From positions 124,001-188,000 of the forward strand of contig VWZW01004108.1 in assembly GCA_013397115.1 (NCBI GenBank): a stretch of DNA of 64,000 nucleotides, given 5' to 3'. Positions 25,701 through 38,721 of the stretch are shown in pieces. Each line of letters opens with the position of its first letter. The first letter of the stretch is position 1. Both the position numbers and the translations under genes were made by a program. Source of the DNA: Edolisoma coerulescens (Eukaryota > Chordata > Aves > Passeriformes > Campephagidae). The notes below the pieces were generated by a model that saw only the letters and a list, made by a program, of their open reading frames with translations, did no database searches and was not told where the DNA came from.

Positions 25701-26122
25701 AATGTTGTATATGGCATTTTCATCCTTCTTCACCTTTGTTTGACCAGAGATTTATGACTAATGTCAAGTATGTTCAAGTGGAAACAATTTTACAGTCATA
25801 ACAGTAGGATAGAAACTTGGAAATGAATCTTATGCTTGTATTCCAAAAATTGTTTCAGGTCACATCACTTAAGGAGGAGTGAGATCCTCTGCCATTCAAA
25901 GGAGTGACAAATTCAATTGCATCTCTATCTCCATACTAAGGCTCATGGTGCTGGCTACCAGGATGAAATGTGATTTTTATGTGCTCCTAGTGTTTCACTA
26001 GTTTGTGATATTTTCCATGAGGAGCAGTGCATTTCTGTGTTTAAAAATAAGTAAAGGTAGGTAGAATGGTCAAAGTGTGTTGTCCAGAAGTTTTGCATTC
26101 ATTAATTACATTTGCTTTGCAG

Positions 26123-26168
26123 TCTGATCTTTGAGTAATTGACTTTAGAGCTGCATTGGAAACAAGAG
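26123..26168 (+). other. Candidate 46-bp non-coding micro-exon (unproven)
   Basis: An acceptor with a good pyrimidine tract ('acatttgctttgcag') is followed 46 bp later by a perfect GAG|GTAAGT donor. All three forward frames contain a stop within this interval. If it is spliced at all, it would be part of a non-coding RNA or a poison exon. Confidence 0.14.
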
Positions 26169-27914
26169 GTAAGTGACCTCTCAGGCTTGGAAATGCCTGT
26201 GAGCATGGAAAGGATTGCTTTCCCAAACAGTCCTGACTGAAGGGACCTAACCTAGCTACGAGGAATGTGACAGCTCTCTAATTCCAGTGCTTGTAATGAG
26301 CTGCCTCTGTGACATCTACTCAATTGGATAGAGATACTAAAAAAATGAAAGTAACTGTCCTTAGGACATGATGACTCAGTCAAAAATAGTCCTACTCAGA
26401 GGGTTGTAACAGCAGCATGGAAAGTGATAACATTAGCTCTTCTGGGCTGTTGCACAACCTCATTTATCCTTTAATGATTCTTGTGTTTTCCAAACCAATG
26501 TGCAATTAATGTTATTTAACAGATACAGGAGTGCTCATCAGGCATTTGTTCAGCAAATAAAATATTTTTAATAACTGTGATCTAAAACTTTAAGTAAATG
26601 AGTTTCTCTGATAATCTCTTCATCAAAGTAGATATTTTCAAATGTCCACATTAAATTTTGGACTGCAGATATCACCTTTAATGTATGCTTCAGTGGCTGC
26701 TGGGCCTGGGAAAAAATCATTACTAATTGATATGCTTTAATGGCCTGAGAGCTTTCAGAGTTGGATGAACCCAAGAGAAACGCTGAGAGGTAGATATTTG
26801 ATTCTAATGATGCCTGAGTAGGTACAAGCAAAAAGTAGAACCATCATGACAGCTATATCATTGTCAAACTGGTATACTTCAGGTTTTCTACCAATCTCAC
26901 ACTATTACAAACCACTGCTCTAATGAAGCCATGAAAGGCAAAGTTAAATAAAGGATAGAAACATAGAGAAAGAAGCCTGTGCTGGTATCTGTATTTGCCA
27001 AGACAGTCACTGGAGAGAAAAGGAGTCTGGGATTTGTAAATTATCTGTTAATTAGTGCATGGTATAATTTTATTCTATGTCCTGAATATCTAATAAGTTT
27101 TTAAGAATACAGATGTTATGAAATTTTCACTCAACTGTGATGAGGTAGGATGTTAGTGACAGGTGTTACAATTCCCCATCCTGTCTGCACTGATCCCTTC
27201 TGCAGCTGTCACCTTACACTGCACTGGACACACCTCACAGAGAGTGGGAGAGAACATGAAAAATTAGAATCCTTCTGGTTATTTTTTTTTCAAGTATGAG
27301 CTGCAAAAAATGCTTTATTCACCTTTAAAGACTTCTTATTTATGGCCTCAGCCCAACCCCTGATTTTCACTGTCATCTACTGAGTTTCTAACACAGTTAC
27401 CAAAGTCATGTTCTCCTTACTGAGAGGGGAGAAGCAGTGGCATTTTCAGGGGGAAGTGGGGGGTGTTTTGGAGGTCTGCTTTAGCATCAGGGTTTGGGGC
27501 CTATGGCTTTCATCTTATTTTTCATGTTTAATAGCATCTTTGGTGAGACTTAAGGGAAAAAAGTACCATTGCTAATAAATACACATCATTGTTTGTGGGA
27601 GTGAAGCAGAAGAACCAAAACATAACCCTTTCTGAACCTGTTTTTAGGATTTTCAAAATCTAGTTGTGATTTGGTCAGTAGTAAATGTGCTTTTCTTTAT
27701 GAGTCTCTTTTGATGACTTGGAGACTCTCATTATATGGAGCTAATAATTCCTGTTTATTCCATGAAACTGGAAAGGTCCTTTGTAGGCAGCATAAAAGCT
27801 TGGCATTAACTCACACTTGCTTGTAGCAGAACAGTTTTGATGATTAAGAAAACTTGGAGAGGAGTACACAAAAATTCAGAGAGAATAAAAAAGTCCAAAC
27901 GTACACTCTTTACT

Positions 27915-27946
27915 AGTTCTTTTAACTTTACACAGTTCTTTTAACT
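27915..27946. repeat. Short tandem duplication, 13-bp identical cores
   Basis: The 13-mer AGTTCTTTTAACT occurs at 27915-27927 and again, identical, at 27934-27946, a 19-bp offset. The second copy also forms part of a small inverted repeat (CAGTT / AACTG). This looks like a local slippage or duplication event. Confidence 0.7.
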
Positions 27947-29068
27947 GTGAGACAGGCCAAGGCTAAAGCAAGTGGCCTCAGGTAAAGAGAGAGAGAGAAA
28001 TGAATGTTCAGAGCAGGATCCTGAGCACTCAGGAGGATTATATGACCTCAGGGCAAAAAAGTACGGATTATTTTTGTCTGGATCTGGTAATGCTCATGCT
28101 GCCTAAATCCAGAGGTTTATGTAACTATCTAAACCCAGATTAAATGTGTTTAGAAATTCTCAGGAAAAACAATGTCTGTGTTGCTCTCACTGATAAGAAC
28201 ATAGATTTTTATCTTATGAAATGTGTAGTGAGGGACACAATCAATAGGTTAGTTTTGTAAGTGTAAATTTAATTTGTGCACATGCATGAGAAAGCTGAAA
28301 GGGCCAGACTCCTTGTAGATTTAGGGAGTCACACTCTAAGAAATTGTGAGACTGTTTGAAATTTGCCTCAAAACCGAGGACGCGACAGTTTATGCAAGAG
28401 TCACAATTTCCTCAAACCACTGAGGAAAAGGAGATTTTTTCAATTTTACCCAGTCACCCCCACTGTTATGTCTTGGATGTTTATGGATTTCAAGAGTATA
28501 AGGTTGCCACTAAAAGTGACTTTATGGTTTGTTGCAGTGAAACTGTACACCTTCAAAAAGGAAAGGACCCAGCAGGCAGAGAATGTTGGTGGACCTTGTA
28601 CCTGTGTGTTTGGGGAGCAAGAAACCCCTGAGTGTCTGAGTGGGCTGGTGCTCTCCTGGTGCCTGGTCATGAGGGGAAAGGTGCATTTATAAAAGAGGCA
28701 TCATACAATGAGCATGTACAGTTGTTTGCCTTAAAATGTATCTGCAGGGCATCCAAACTTGTACATGTGTACATGATAGTTTAATACAGTCTTAGATGTC
28801 AATTTTTAGAGTACTTTGTCTATTTTTTCAACAAATTTTACACTTCCCTGTCAAATTCCATATTCAAGATAATTGAAAATACACTTCTGTTAAATTAATG
28901 ATAGAGGAGAGACCCCAGTTTTGTCTGGTTCTTTGTGGAGGAAGGTAAGAGAATGATCAAGCAACATTTTCCACAGAGAATGGTTATCAACAGATCCCTT
29001 GGCAAGGATGAATTGAAATAAATATGCGAGGAGACCAGGGCAGTGGTGGAGCTCTGCAGGTACCCACA

Positions 29069-29183
29069 AGATGTGCAGATGCAGCCCTTGGGGACAGGTT
29101 CAGTGCTGAATTTGGCAGTGCTGGGTTAACAGCTGGACTCGATGAGCTCAGAGGTCTTTTCAACCTGAACGATTCTCTGATTT
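29069..29183 (+). mobile_element. CR1 LINE 3' tail
   Basis: This is the CR1 3'-untranslated tail. It shows 'gcagcccttggggacaggtt', 'tttggcagtgctgggttaac', 'agctggactcgatgagctca', 'gaggtcttttcaacctgaac' and a single degraded terminal 'gattctctgatt'. It matches the subfamily type whose tail carries 'gcagtgctgggttaac', which differs from the copy at 38722. Confidence 0.93.
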
Positions 29184-31434
29184 TCTTCTGAGGAGAGAAA
29201 TGAGTGGGGACAGGCTTCTCAGCTGGTGTAGACCTACCCACCTGCCTGAAAATCTGGCTTTAAGTGGAAGTCATTGATTTATGCTCTTTACATCTAGGCA
29301 GGTATAAATATTGGAAAAAAATGCACAAGTGGAAAATCAGGGTCAGTACCTTTTGGTTAAGATATTTTGCTGTGATTTTGGTGTGGATTTACTGGTGTCT
29401 TGTCTGCTTTCTGGCATTTATTGACTTGCTCATGTTCACTAAATCCAATTTACAGCTCTTCACGTGGCCAGAACATAGCAGTAAATCTAGTGCATTAAAT
29501 CAGTGAGCTGGATTCAGTTCTTTATTAAACCAACAAATCTGGATTAATTCCAGTCGTTGAAAGTGTTTCTATTAAACAAAAGACCAGTTAGACCAGTGTC
29601 TAGAAAATGTCTTTTGATTGCTTGTCTTTTGAAGGCTTTTAAGTGTTTCTCTCCTGAAGCCCAGCTATGATGTCAATGTCTCTGCAGAATACGTACGTTT
29701 TCCCCCCATTATCTTTTTTTTTTTTCCCCCTAAGAAGGATAATTATATGAACTATTCTTGCCAAATTATTTCTGTGACTGTTCTTGAAATTTTTCTAATG
29801 GTCTGAGTCTATTAGAAAATGATGCAAAGATCCATTTCTATAGCACCACATTGATATGTGGCCATATCTCTGTTTTTCAGATGACCTACGTGTTGGTGTT
29901 TCTTCTCCCAAGTGTAATCCAGTTTGAGCTAATACCATTAGGAAGAAAAGAAAAAGACATTTGACAAGAGTTGTTGTGGATAGAAGTTGTGTTTGATGGT
30001 GTGGGTGGAGGTGTTTGAAGTGCTAATTTTTTTCTTCCTGGAATACTGGTGTGACAGAGGTGTCAAGTTTTGATAACTGGAAACTGCAAAAGCAAATTCG
30101 AGTTTCAGCCTCTGTTAGGGTTGATTGTAACATTCTTACTGTCACCCCAGATTCTTTTCTTTCTTTCTTCATTCTGCTTTCAGACAGTTTTGCTAACAAC
30201 TTAGATTTCATGCTTTCTAAGGAGGGTGTCAATTTTTGTTCAGATAACTGCAGAGTGTGTATGGAAAATACCTATTTTCCTCTTAAGTTAAATACGCAGT
30301 GCCAAATTATGTTTTTAATTGGTGCTATTCCTTAGTTGCAGTTTATTTTTGTAACATAGGAAGAAACAAAACCTGTTTTTTATGCCTTGAAAAGTGCTTT
30401 GTATTTGTCAAATGTTCTCTGTCACGTATTTGCTCTTTTCAGTGTTCTGTGTGTATCTCTCCTCCGTTTACTGCATCTTCTAAAGCACTTCTTCAATGCT
30501 CAATCTATGCTGACCTTACTTCTCAAAATATTTGCTAAATGAAACATGCTGTTTGGAGGCAGTAGCTCCTAAGCATGTGGATTCAATTTATTTCTGGGCA
30601 GTTTGGGGTTTTGTTGCCTTTGGGAAACATAAAGAGTATAAAGAGTGTAGAGTATAAAGCTCCCAACTCCTGGATATAAATCAGCTGTTCCTAAAATCAC
30701 TGTCAATATCAACAGGGCGAGCTGTAAAGTTGTGACTAAAAGGTGTATTTGTGTCATCTTTACTCATGATCTTTTCTATGTTTGTGTAGGAAACCCTGTT
30801 TAGAAACCATTACTGCTTTACAGAGCTTGCCTTGATGGCACTGGACAGTTTCTAAGGGAGGTAGGTAAACCTCTCATAGAGATGTCTACAGACAGCCCCT
30901 AAGCTGGCATACTGGGCACGACTGTGTTGTATGCCAGGGAGGAAAAATGCAACCAAAAAACTTGGGAAAAGCCTTTTAGGTGTCTCAAGAATCTCTTTTA
31001 AATCTCACCAGTTATCTTTTTTTATTTAGTCCTGTGTTGCTTGACTGTGTGATGTTAAATGGACTTGTGTGGTTTTGCATTTGCCAATATTAAGTTCCTA
31101 ACTCTCTTCTTGGGTGTATATAAAATGTAAATATATAGTTGGCTAATGCACAAACTTTTCCTATGACAATAACAAAAATAAGCTATGATAATAAATAAAT
31201 TACCTTGCCAAGGGAAAGTCTCTTTCCACCAAGGGACAGCTCCTGAGCTATGCTATGTAATGTAACACATGTATGAGCATTAACAGGTAATAATGTGCTT
31301 TGAACCACACTGATAAAACCAACTATTATAGTGAATTTTTAAGGTTATCAACAGAACACGTTTAACATATACATGAAGTCTCCTGATATTGCATTTTCTG
31401 TGCCAACTGGTCATTAAATTCTACATAAGGATGT

Positions 31435-31788
31435 TTGTCTTTCCACATAGCAAATACACATGAAAGTCACAAATGTCAGCACCCAGCACTTTGCTTGAAT
31501 GTGCATATTCTACACATGCCTGCAGAGTGCCCGCTAATTAGGGTAGAAAATGCTAAATTGATTGTGTTCATTAGAAGTGAAAATGGCTTCTTCTGTCAGT
31601 TGCAGAAAAGATTAACTTCTTTTTGGAAAATTTTACTAAAGTTCTGCACAATTTCTTGTGTGATTTACTTAATTACACAACACAATAAGGTAATTACATG
31701 TCATAATGATGTGATTATGTGTATTTGCTCAAAATGTACAATTAGATGCAATTGCACTCTAAGAAAATGGAAAAAATTTAAGGGCTAA
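31435..31788 (+). other. Open frame in an AT-rich, motif-dense segment (gene status doubtful)
   Basis: A 117-codon frame stays open in DNA that is clearly AT-rich, where stops are expected about every 15-18 codons. The nominal start is TTG; the first in-frame ATG is at 31516, leaving about 90 codons. A good acceptor ('gtctttccacatag') lies in frame at 31449-31450. The peptide has several Cys and His residues (for example ESHKCQHPALCLNVHILH) but no ordered zinc-finger spacing. The segment from 31490 to 31760 also carries several TAAT and TAATTA motifs and an inverted repeat (CATAAT / ATTATG, 31702-31719), which fits a conserved non-coding element better than a gene. Confidence 0.2.
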
Positions 31789-33645
31789 GGCACTGCAACA
31801 TTTGCTCTAACTCGCCAAACTGGCAGCATAGAGATGTCAATGGCTCTGATTCAAGGTGCTCCTCACTGACATGAATTAACATGAAAATATATCTGGGAAA
31901 AAAACCAACCGAGGAAACAACAAAACCCCCCTCATTTACAAAGATATTCTAGAAGCCATGATTTGATTGTTTCATTATCTATGTGTGAAATTTTAGGCAC
32001 AGTTTGAACAAGTCTCATCTTGCCCATGAAGAAGAAAATATCACATTGTACTCATGGTGTTGGGAACATTACACAGAGCCGAGTTTGCAGGAGACAGGTG
32101 ACGTTTTTAAACAACTGTAACGTGCCCGAGGGTAGATGAACTGTATTTTCCACTGTTCTGTGCAATCCCAAGGCACAGAAGTGCATTTTGTTCTTTCTTG
32201 TGCTGAACCCTGGGATTCTCGTGCAGGTACCTGTCTTCAGCCACTGGACTTTGAGAAAAACATCCAGTATTAAGCAGTTTGGGCTAAAGTTGCTAGAAAT
32301 GGCTACTCAGTAGCTGTGCTGATAAATCATACAAGGAGAACTTGTTTTATTTTCTCATGTAATCACAGGTCCCCAGTCCCATTCAGTTTTCTTACTGCAT
32401 TTTTCTCCCTTTGTGACAGCAGTTCCCAAGACTGAGCTCTAGGATTAATAAAATGGAATTCACATTGTTGTGCATCAGCCTCTCCTAAGCACTCTCGTTT
32501 TGCCAATATGCTTTAACCCTCTGACAGAAGGACCCACTGTACCTGCTGGATGGCAGCTATTTAATCCTGCTTTTCCTGCAAAGGTATCATTTGTGCAGTG
32601 AAATGTAGGGACGTTCAGTGCTTTTAAAAACAGCATGTGGCCCAGTAATAGCAGAGGTTGAGGAAGAGTTTGTTGTGTATTTTTATTTAATGCACTTTAG
32701 CTGTAGCTGTTTTATTTGAGAATTCTATATTTAATTAAGCCTCCAGTTTGTGTTTTTTTCCCTTTCAAGTTGATAGGGTTTTTAACTGCAAATATTGTTC
32801 TTTGACTTCGTGTAATCTCAACAGGTCTCTTGTCCTCAGGAAATTATTCCCTCTTTGTTATCTCTTCTCTGTCATGATCTTTGCTCCTCCCTGTGCTCCA
32901 CTGTTACTTTAGGAGGGAGTTCCATCAATATATTGCTGTCTCCATTTTCTCCCTAGGGACATGCCTCTTTTCTCTGGGGCAAGGACTGATTTTTTTGTGG
33001 GGTTGTTTCTGTTTGCAGACAATAGGCCTGGAGCAGACAAGATACCATTCCCTGGAATAGAAAATTCATTCTAATTAATCCTAACCAACACACCATGTTA
33101 AAACCACTTGCTGTTTTTAGCTACAATTCTGCACATAATCAAACAAATCCAACAAACTGCTCATAATCCCACTGATATCAGTACAGTTATCTATTATTAT
33201 GAAATAAATAGTATAAAAATTATTCTGTGAAAGAAAAAACTGTGTTCATTTAATTATTTTCTAGATTTGTTTTGACTGCGTTTGTCCAGTGCTAGTGGCT
33301 TTGCAATTAAATAATGTATTCCACAATTATATCCTCATTTTCTGCTTTCTAAAGAACTGAAACTGCTTTTTAAATCAACAGGAGGCTAGACTGAAGGAAG
33401 AATAAAGGATTGAACCCCACAACTGGAAAGTTTTCTGCTATCCTGCCTTCATAAATAGGAAGCTCAGCTACATATTCTTCTTTTGGTTCCCATGGTGAAC
33501 ACATCAATGATTTTATCAAGCAGATCATCAACAGTTTTGAGCTGATGGATGTTCAAAACCTCAACTTTCAAAGCCTACCCAAACTTGCTAGATAAATTAG
33601 AGCAGAAAACCTGCACACAAAGTAACAGGCATTAAAGAGATTTTT

Positions 33646-33667
33646 CAAGCCAATTTTTATTGGCTTG
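33646..33667. repeat. Perfect 9-bp stem, 4-nt loop inverted repeat
   Basis: CAAGCCAAT (33646-33654) and ATTGGCTTG (33659-33667) are exact reverse complements around a TTTT loop. Each arm contains a CCAAT/ATTGG box, so it could bind NF-Y in either orientation. It could equally be a chance or cruciform-forming hairpin. It does not extend into a longer precursor, so a microRNA is not supported. Confidence 0.6.
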
Positions 33668-36600
33668 CAGCAAGAACACTTTTAGAAATACACTAGAACA
33701 TGCCAGGTGTGCTCTGGTAACAAATATGTTATATTTTATTAATATTGTGGAGTCTCAGAAAAATGGATTTCAGCTGTTGTCAGCTGAAGTAAGGAGGAGC
33801 TTGAGAACATGACTGACACTTAATAAAATACTGGATGAATGAGGTGGGTAATTATGTCCCTAAAATGCCAAGAATAAAAATTCTGAAGATAATGTCCTGG
33901 TATTGCATTAAAGTGGAGGTGCTGGGAAATATCTGAATAAAGCTTTTAACACAAATTGAGTTTGTACAAACTGAACATGTGGTGCTGTTAATGACTCAGC
34001 CTTGTATGTGTGCTTAGTGTATTGATAAAGGAATTATCTCTGTCATAACATAGGAAAATGCATGATTTAACCCAAAAGAAACTAGATGCATGTTTATAAA
34101 AAAGTTCTAGCTACTGAAAACAATTTAGGGTTCTCTGATGAACAATTTTATGCATTTGCTGAAGCTCAGTGTAATTTTTAGTATACTTCTGGAACTTCCC
34201 AAAATAAAGACATTTGCATGGAAATGCACTGCAAAGTTGTGAGTTTGGGATGAGCATGGCCATGGTGTGGGAGGTGGCTTTGGGAGTGGCTTTGGGCCAG
34301 TTGTCACAGTCCCTGGGTGCAAGTGTTTTAGTGGGACAGAGATGCCCCTGGAGAGGAGCAGACCCTCATGGGAGCAGGGTAGGACAGGTAGAAAGACATA
34401 TAGGGAGAATATATTTTGTCTGGAGAGGGAATAGAGCACATCCAGCACTCCTGAGACTGGGGGACTCCTTTCACCCTTTTGGCTTTTGGTTTCTAAGTAT
34501 TTTACTCCTTGCCATGTGCTCTCTGTTTTTCCCTATTTTCCAACTCCTTTAGTTTCTTCACACAGACTGACCAACAGGGTTCTTATTGTTTCAAGCACAG
34601 ACAAAATAAGCTCTTTAGAGCATTGTCAGGATGGTCCCGCCTTGCTCTTCCAGAATAAGTCACAGGCTGGGAATGTTTCCAGCAATAGAGGGAAAGTGGA
34701 GCTATTCATAGCCGAGCACATCTCCATTTCAGAAGGACTGGGAGATGAAACAATTCCTGGTTTCCTTTCCTTTTCAGTGTTCTTCAAAGAGCTCAGGAGA
34801 CTGTGATTTCCTGAACCTTTAAATTTGCGACAAAGAAATCTTGTCTACAGCATGTTTAAAGTTATCTTTTCATCTCTTACAATTATTGTTATTTTTTAAG
34901 ATCTACTCTTTTCAGCAGATCTGAGAAACTAACTCAGCTGTGTGAGGTGTATCCCTGTCTCAGCAAACATGTCACGCTCTCTGCCAGTTCTGTGTTCTGT
35001 GGCAAAGGAGGAGGACCTTTCTTGTAAACATGGCCTGTGGTTTGTGAAGTTTGGGATTTTGGATGCCCTACTTGAGCTATCTCAGATTTTATTTTTACAG
35101 ATATTACAGTGGCCCCTGAACCCAAGAACCTGGAAGGAGTATTAGATACTCAGCATCTGTCAGGAAACAAGATAAATAATCATTGAGAATTTTGACCTTC
35201 CAACTCCCTAATATGTAGCAAAAAGGAAAATAAATTTTGAAAAATTCTTCTTAACAATGTTAGATTTAGTGATTCCAGATGATCCTACAATGATTTATAT
35301 GAGATAGATACACATTTATCAGTTTTTTGCATTCCAGAAACAACAGCAGTGGAAATTACAGTGAAATTTATTCTACTGCTGTCTTGCAATAATATTGAGA
35401 TTTGTGTTTATTTCATCTTGTAAATGGCTCCATTCTGCACTTGTTTAGATTACACAGGTATAATATGCAAGGAAAAAAGGACAGGATTGTTGCATTATTT
35501 TACAACACTAGCTGCTTTTTTTTTCCCTGAGAGGTTGTAATGTACTTTTAAATAATCTATGTACAGCTACTGTGAGTCAATCAAAAAATGTTGTGCTGTC
35601 CTGCTAAGTCCTTAGACAAGAAGATTCAGGCATGTTAAAATCTAAATCAAAGGTTAATCCATACTTGGTTATTTGACAGGGCTAAAACATAGAAATTCAT
35701 TTTCTTTATGGGTTAAACATGCTGAGCATAGTAACCAATATGTTACTGAAATTTGGGGGTTATTCTCCATTAGCTCTGACAACAGAAGGACCAGTACAAG
35801 AGGTACTGGATGTTTTCTGCAGATTCTGTCTTGTTCCCTAAACATTTAATGTGGCTCATTAGCACAAAGCTTGGCATTAATAATGGTGGGGTGAACAATA
35901 CATTTACAGGGGAATATTAGCAACTTTGTGCCAGTTTGCACTTCCATTTTCCAGGAGCAAACCCATGTTTGTGTTTGATGCTTGTCTATAGGTGGCAGCA
36001 ACTCCAACTCTTTACAGGCTGCAATTAAGGCCAGAAAGTTGTGCAGGGAAAGTTTAGCAGTTTCTGCAGGCTCTGATGTCACTGCACACCCCGTGAGAGG
36101 CATTCAGCAAAGAGGCGGGGAAGATACGTGGCAACGGAATTATCTTTCAAATAACTGGAAGGTTTTTCCATCCTGAACCCAGAGGTAAAACTTACCTTTC
36201 ATGATTTTTGATTAACAGCAGTTGATAGGAATATTTAAGTGTCTATTTATAACTTATATTCACAGTTGTGTTTGAAGCTAAATGGCAAAACTTGTAGTTT
36301 AATAATGTCAAGTGGGTGCTGTTCAAATCTTAATTTCGATATACCTGGTGAAACAAATGGTCTCTATGGGCTTAAATTTGGACTAAGGGCTAAGTACCAG
36401 AAGCATAAAGATTAATGATCACCCACAGCCCTAAGCTGTACCATGGAAAGCCTGCTACAATGCAGCTCCAAGAGGCGGCTGCTGCTGGGAGGTGAGTGAG
36501 GATGTGTAACCATAAAGCATAATAGGAATGAGGCACAGTTCCTTTTTTTTTTTTTTAGAAGTTTTTCTGAAACATATCCATGTATCGTGTTGAAAGATGA

Positions 36601-37789
36601 AAGAAACTTTGCGGGATTGTCGCTGCTGTCATCTTCATTGTCTAAAGAACTGAATTTAAACATCTGGACTCCGCTGTGCTTTGCACTGAACAAATGGAAG
36701 CATTTTCAGGCTTAGCAGTTTTGTGCTCAGATGTCGGTGACCCACTTATGGTTCCTTCAGTCCTTTGAGTTTGCTCCTGCAAACCTCCTGCTCCGCTCCC
36801 AGGGTGGTGGTTTCTTTGTTATTGATGAGCTTTGGGCTGCTCCTGTGAGGGAATATTCCTGCTTCCCAGCTTTAGGCAGCCAGCCTGGCAAGCTGCCATG
36901 GGGGATTGCCTGTGTACACAATGCAGAGAGACACTATGACTATTTGGATGATTTAATCTGTTCCTAAACTGCCTAAAATCTGTTAACTTGCTCCCTCCCC
37001 AGCCTCTCAGCTTCTTCCTAAGCAGTGTTGGGGTGCTTCATGCATTCCTCCGTGAGAAGAACTAGCCATTCCAACTCAAGCTCTGCACTGCTTGCAATTA
37101 AAAAAAGGATGTCATGGTCATGAGAAAATCTAGATGGTAGAAAACCCCTCACCTTCCTACTGGCCTCCCCAAAACTGAACCTCCCCACTTTGATCTCTCA
37201 GACTTTCCAAGCTGATTTGTTTCTGTTTATTTCAATTGAATATCAGCTGTCAGCTATTTTCTCATCTGCCTGTTCAAAGCGGGTATAACCATCTTCCCTC
37301 CTTTCTGGATCTGTAAGATGCTGAGGAGCAGCTGAGTGTTACTTTGTAAATAGTCAAAAGCCACCTGGGAATGCAGGAGATTGATGCCTTCATGGCTGGC
37401 TGGGGAACACTCCGCTGCAAAATAATATCTCTGATACTTGTGTTCTCCAAGAAGGCAACATGAAAGATAGCTTGGTCCATATCGCGAACAACGTGAGAGA
37501 AGGAGGCATCCTGTATACATTTATTTTAAAATTTGCAGTTGCCTAAAATTGGTAGGAAAGCAGATGGATAATGATAGCCCTGGGGACTTATTTCCTGGTT
37601 TTTCAATGAGATATTTTTTGACTGAAAGAGTTTAATATAGCATAGAAAATGTCATTTAATTACAACTTGTTGTTAGTACCCAATGAGACGGACCCAAGCT
37701 CTTAAATTATCCAGCTAAAGTCGGTGCCTAAAGCTGATGGTGTGAATATCCAATGGGAAAGTCTGTGACAGGCAGGAGATGTGTTTGAG

Positions 37790-38230
37790 GTATGGAAAGG
37801 GCAGGGCAATGGCAAAGGTGGTGAGGGAAGAGCATCTGCTGTGATGCTCCCCCGCAGTCTGAGGGCAGAGAGGGCTGCCTGGCAGAGCTCCCTGAGCCCC
37901 TTGGCCTCCTGTCACTGGTGAGGGGGAGAAAATCCTGGCTGCCTCCAGGCCACTTCCTCTGGGCCCTGTCAGCAGCGTGAGAAGGGCTCTGCACCAGGCA
38001 GGTGGCAGTGGGAAGGACATGCCAGCCCCTCTGGCACAGTGGAGAGGGTCTGGCAGCCAGCAGGGCCTTGTAAGAGCCCCACAGACCCCTCCAGCCAGAG
38101 CAAGCAGGAGCCCTGGAGCTGGGCAGGGGGGCCATAGCAGATTGTCCCAGCCCTCTGCTGCCTGCCACGGGGGCAGAGGATGGCACAGATGGGTTGCCTT
38201 GAACCTCACACTTCCAAATCCCTCGTAATT
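37790..38230. other. GC-rich patch with overlapping open frames
   Basis: The composition rises sharply, with many CAGG, CCTG and GGCAG words. Two long minus-strand frames (172 and 152 codons) and a plus-strand 83-codon frame overlap here. Their peptides are rich in Pro, Ala, Ser, Gly and Leu, with no domain, repeat or consistent splice pattern. The openness is explained by the scarcity of TA-containing stops. Confidence 0.5.
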
Positions 38231-38721
38231 CATCTGGATGGTGGTGGTGGGAATGTCCAGTCCTCCAAATTTCCTAATTACAAGACAGGATAGATATTAG
38301 ACCACAAATATTCCCTGCATTGTCAGTGTGGCAATGAAGGTGGTCTCAAATGCTTAAAAGGTTTTGTGAGGAGTGACAGGTAAAGCTGACCAAGCTTCCT
38401 GTAGTGAAGGTGTGTAAGAGCTGTGAAGATGTGGAGAGCACAGCTGCCCTCCCTGGCAGGACATTTGCACATCTGTCATTTGTTCAGACCCATCCAGGAC
38501 CTGGTGAGGGGAGGCTCTCAGGCTGAGAGCTGAGATAAGATAAACAGGGACTGTCACAGGAGCTGCTGTTCTGGACAGGCTGCCTCGGGAGCTGAAACTG
38601 TGTGGAGGGGTCTGAACAAAACCACAAATGAGACCTGAAAGGACTGAACTCCCTAAAAAATTTGCACCATGGTAATTAACTGTACTTTATGGACCATTAA
38701 GACTCGAAATGGTTGATGTTG

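Larger units (their letters stand above)
22784..29068. other. Unique non-coding sequence, no gene recognised
   Basis: AT-leaning unique DNA with only short open frames. Landmarks are a 46-bp splice-like interval (26123-26168), a T9 run at 27272, an imperfect 19-bp tandem pair at 27915-27946, and a short GA microsatellite at 27985-28000. The overlapping 91- and 109-codon frames at 28356-28692 read incompatible peptides over the same DNA and show no domain. Confidence 0.5.
29184..38721. other. Unique non-coding sequence with one GC-rich patch
   Basis: No gene is recognised. Features listed separately are the open, motif-rich AT segment at 31435-31788, the perfect hairpin at 33646-33667 and the GC-rich patch at 37790-38230. 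T runs of 10-14 lie at 29713, 35515 and 36543. A reverse POU octamer is at 34212-34219. A 193-bp interval with good splice signals (35992-36184) is open on the plus strand until a TGA just before the donor, so it is not credible as an internal coding exon. Confidence 0.5.

Noticed and set aside
33646..33667. Hairpin as a microRNA precursor
   Set aside because: The stem is only 9 bp and does not extend to the roughly 22-30 bp needed.
35992..36184. 193-bp interval with good acceptor and donor as a coding exon
   Set aside because: The open frame ends in TGA a few bases before the donor, so it cannot be an internal coding exon in that frame; a non-coding exon remains possible but unsupported.
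37715..38233. 172- and 152-codon minus-strand frames as a gene
   Set aside because: Two frames overlap over the same DNA with incompatible peptides; the openness fits composition.
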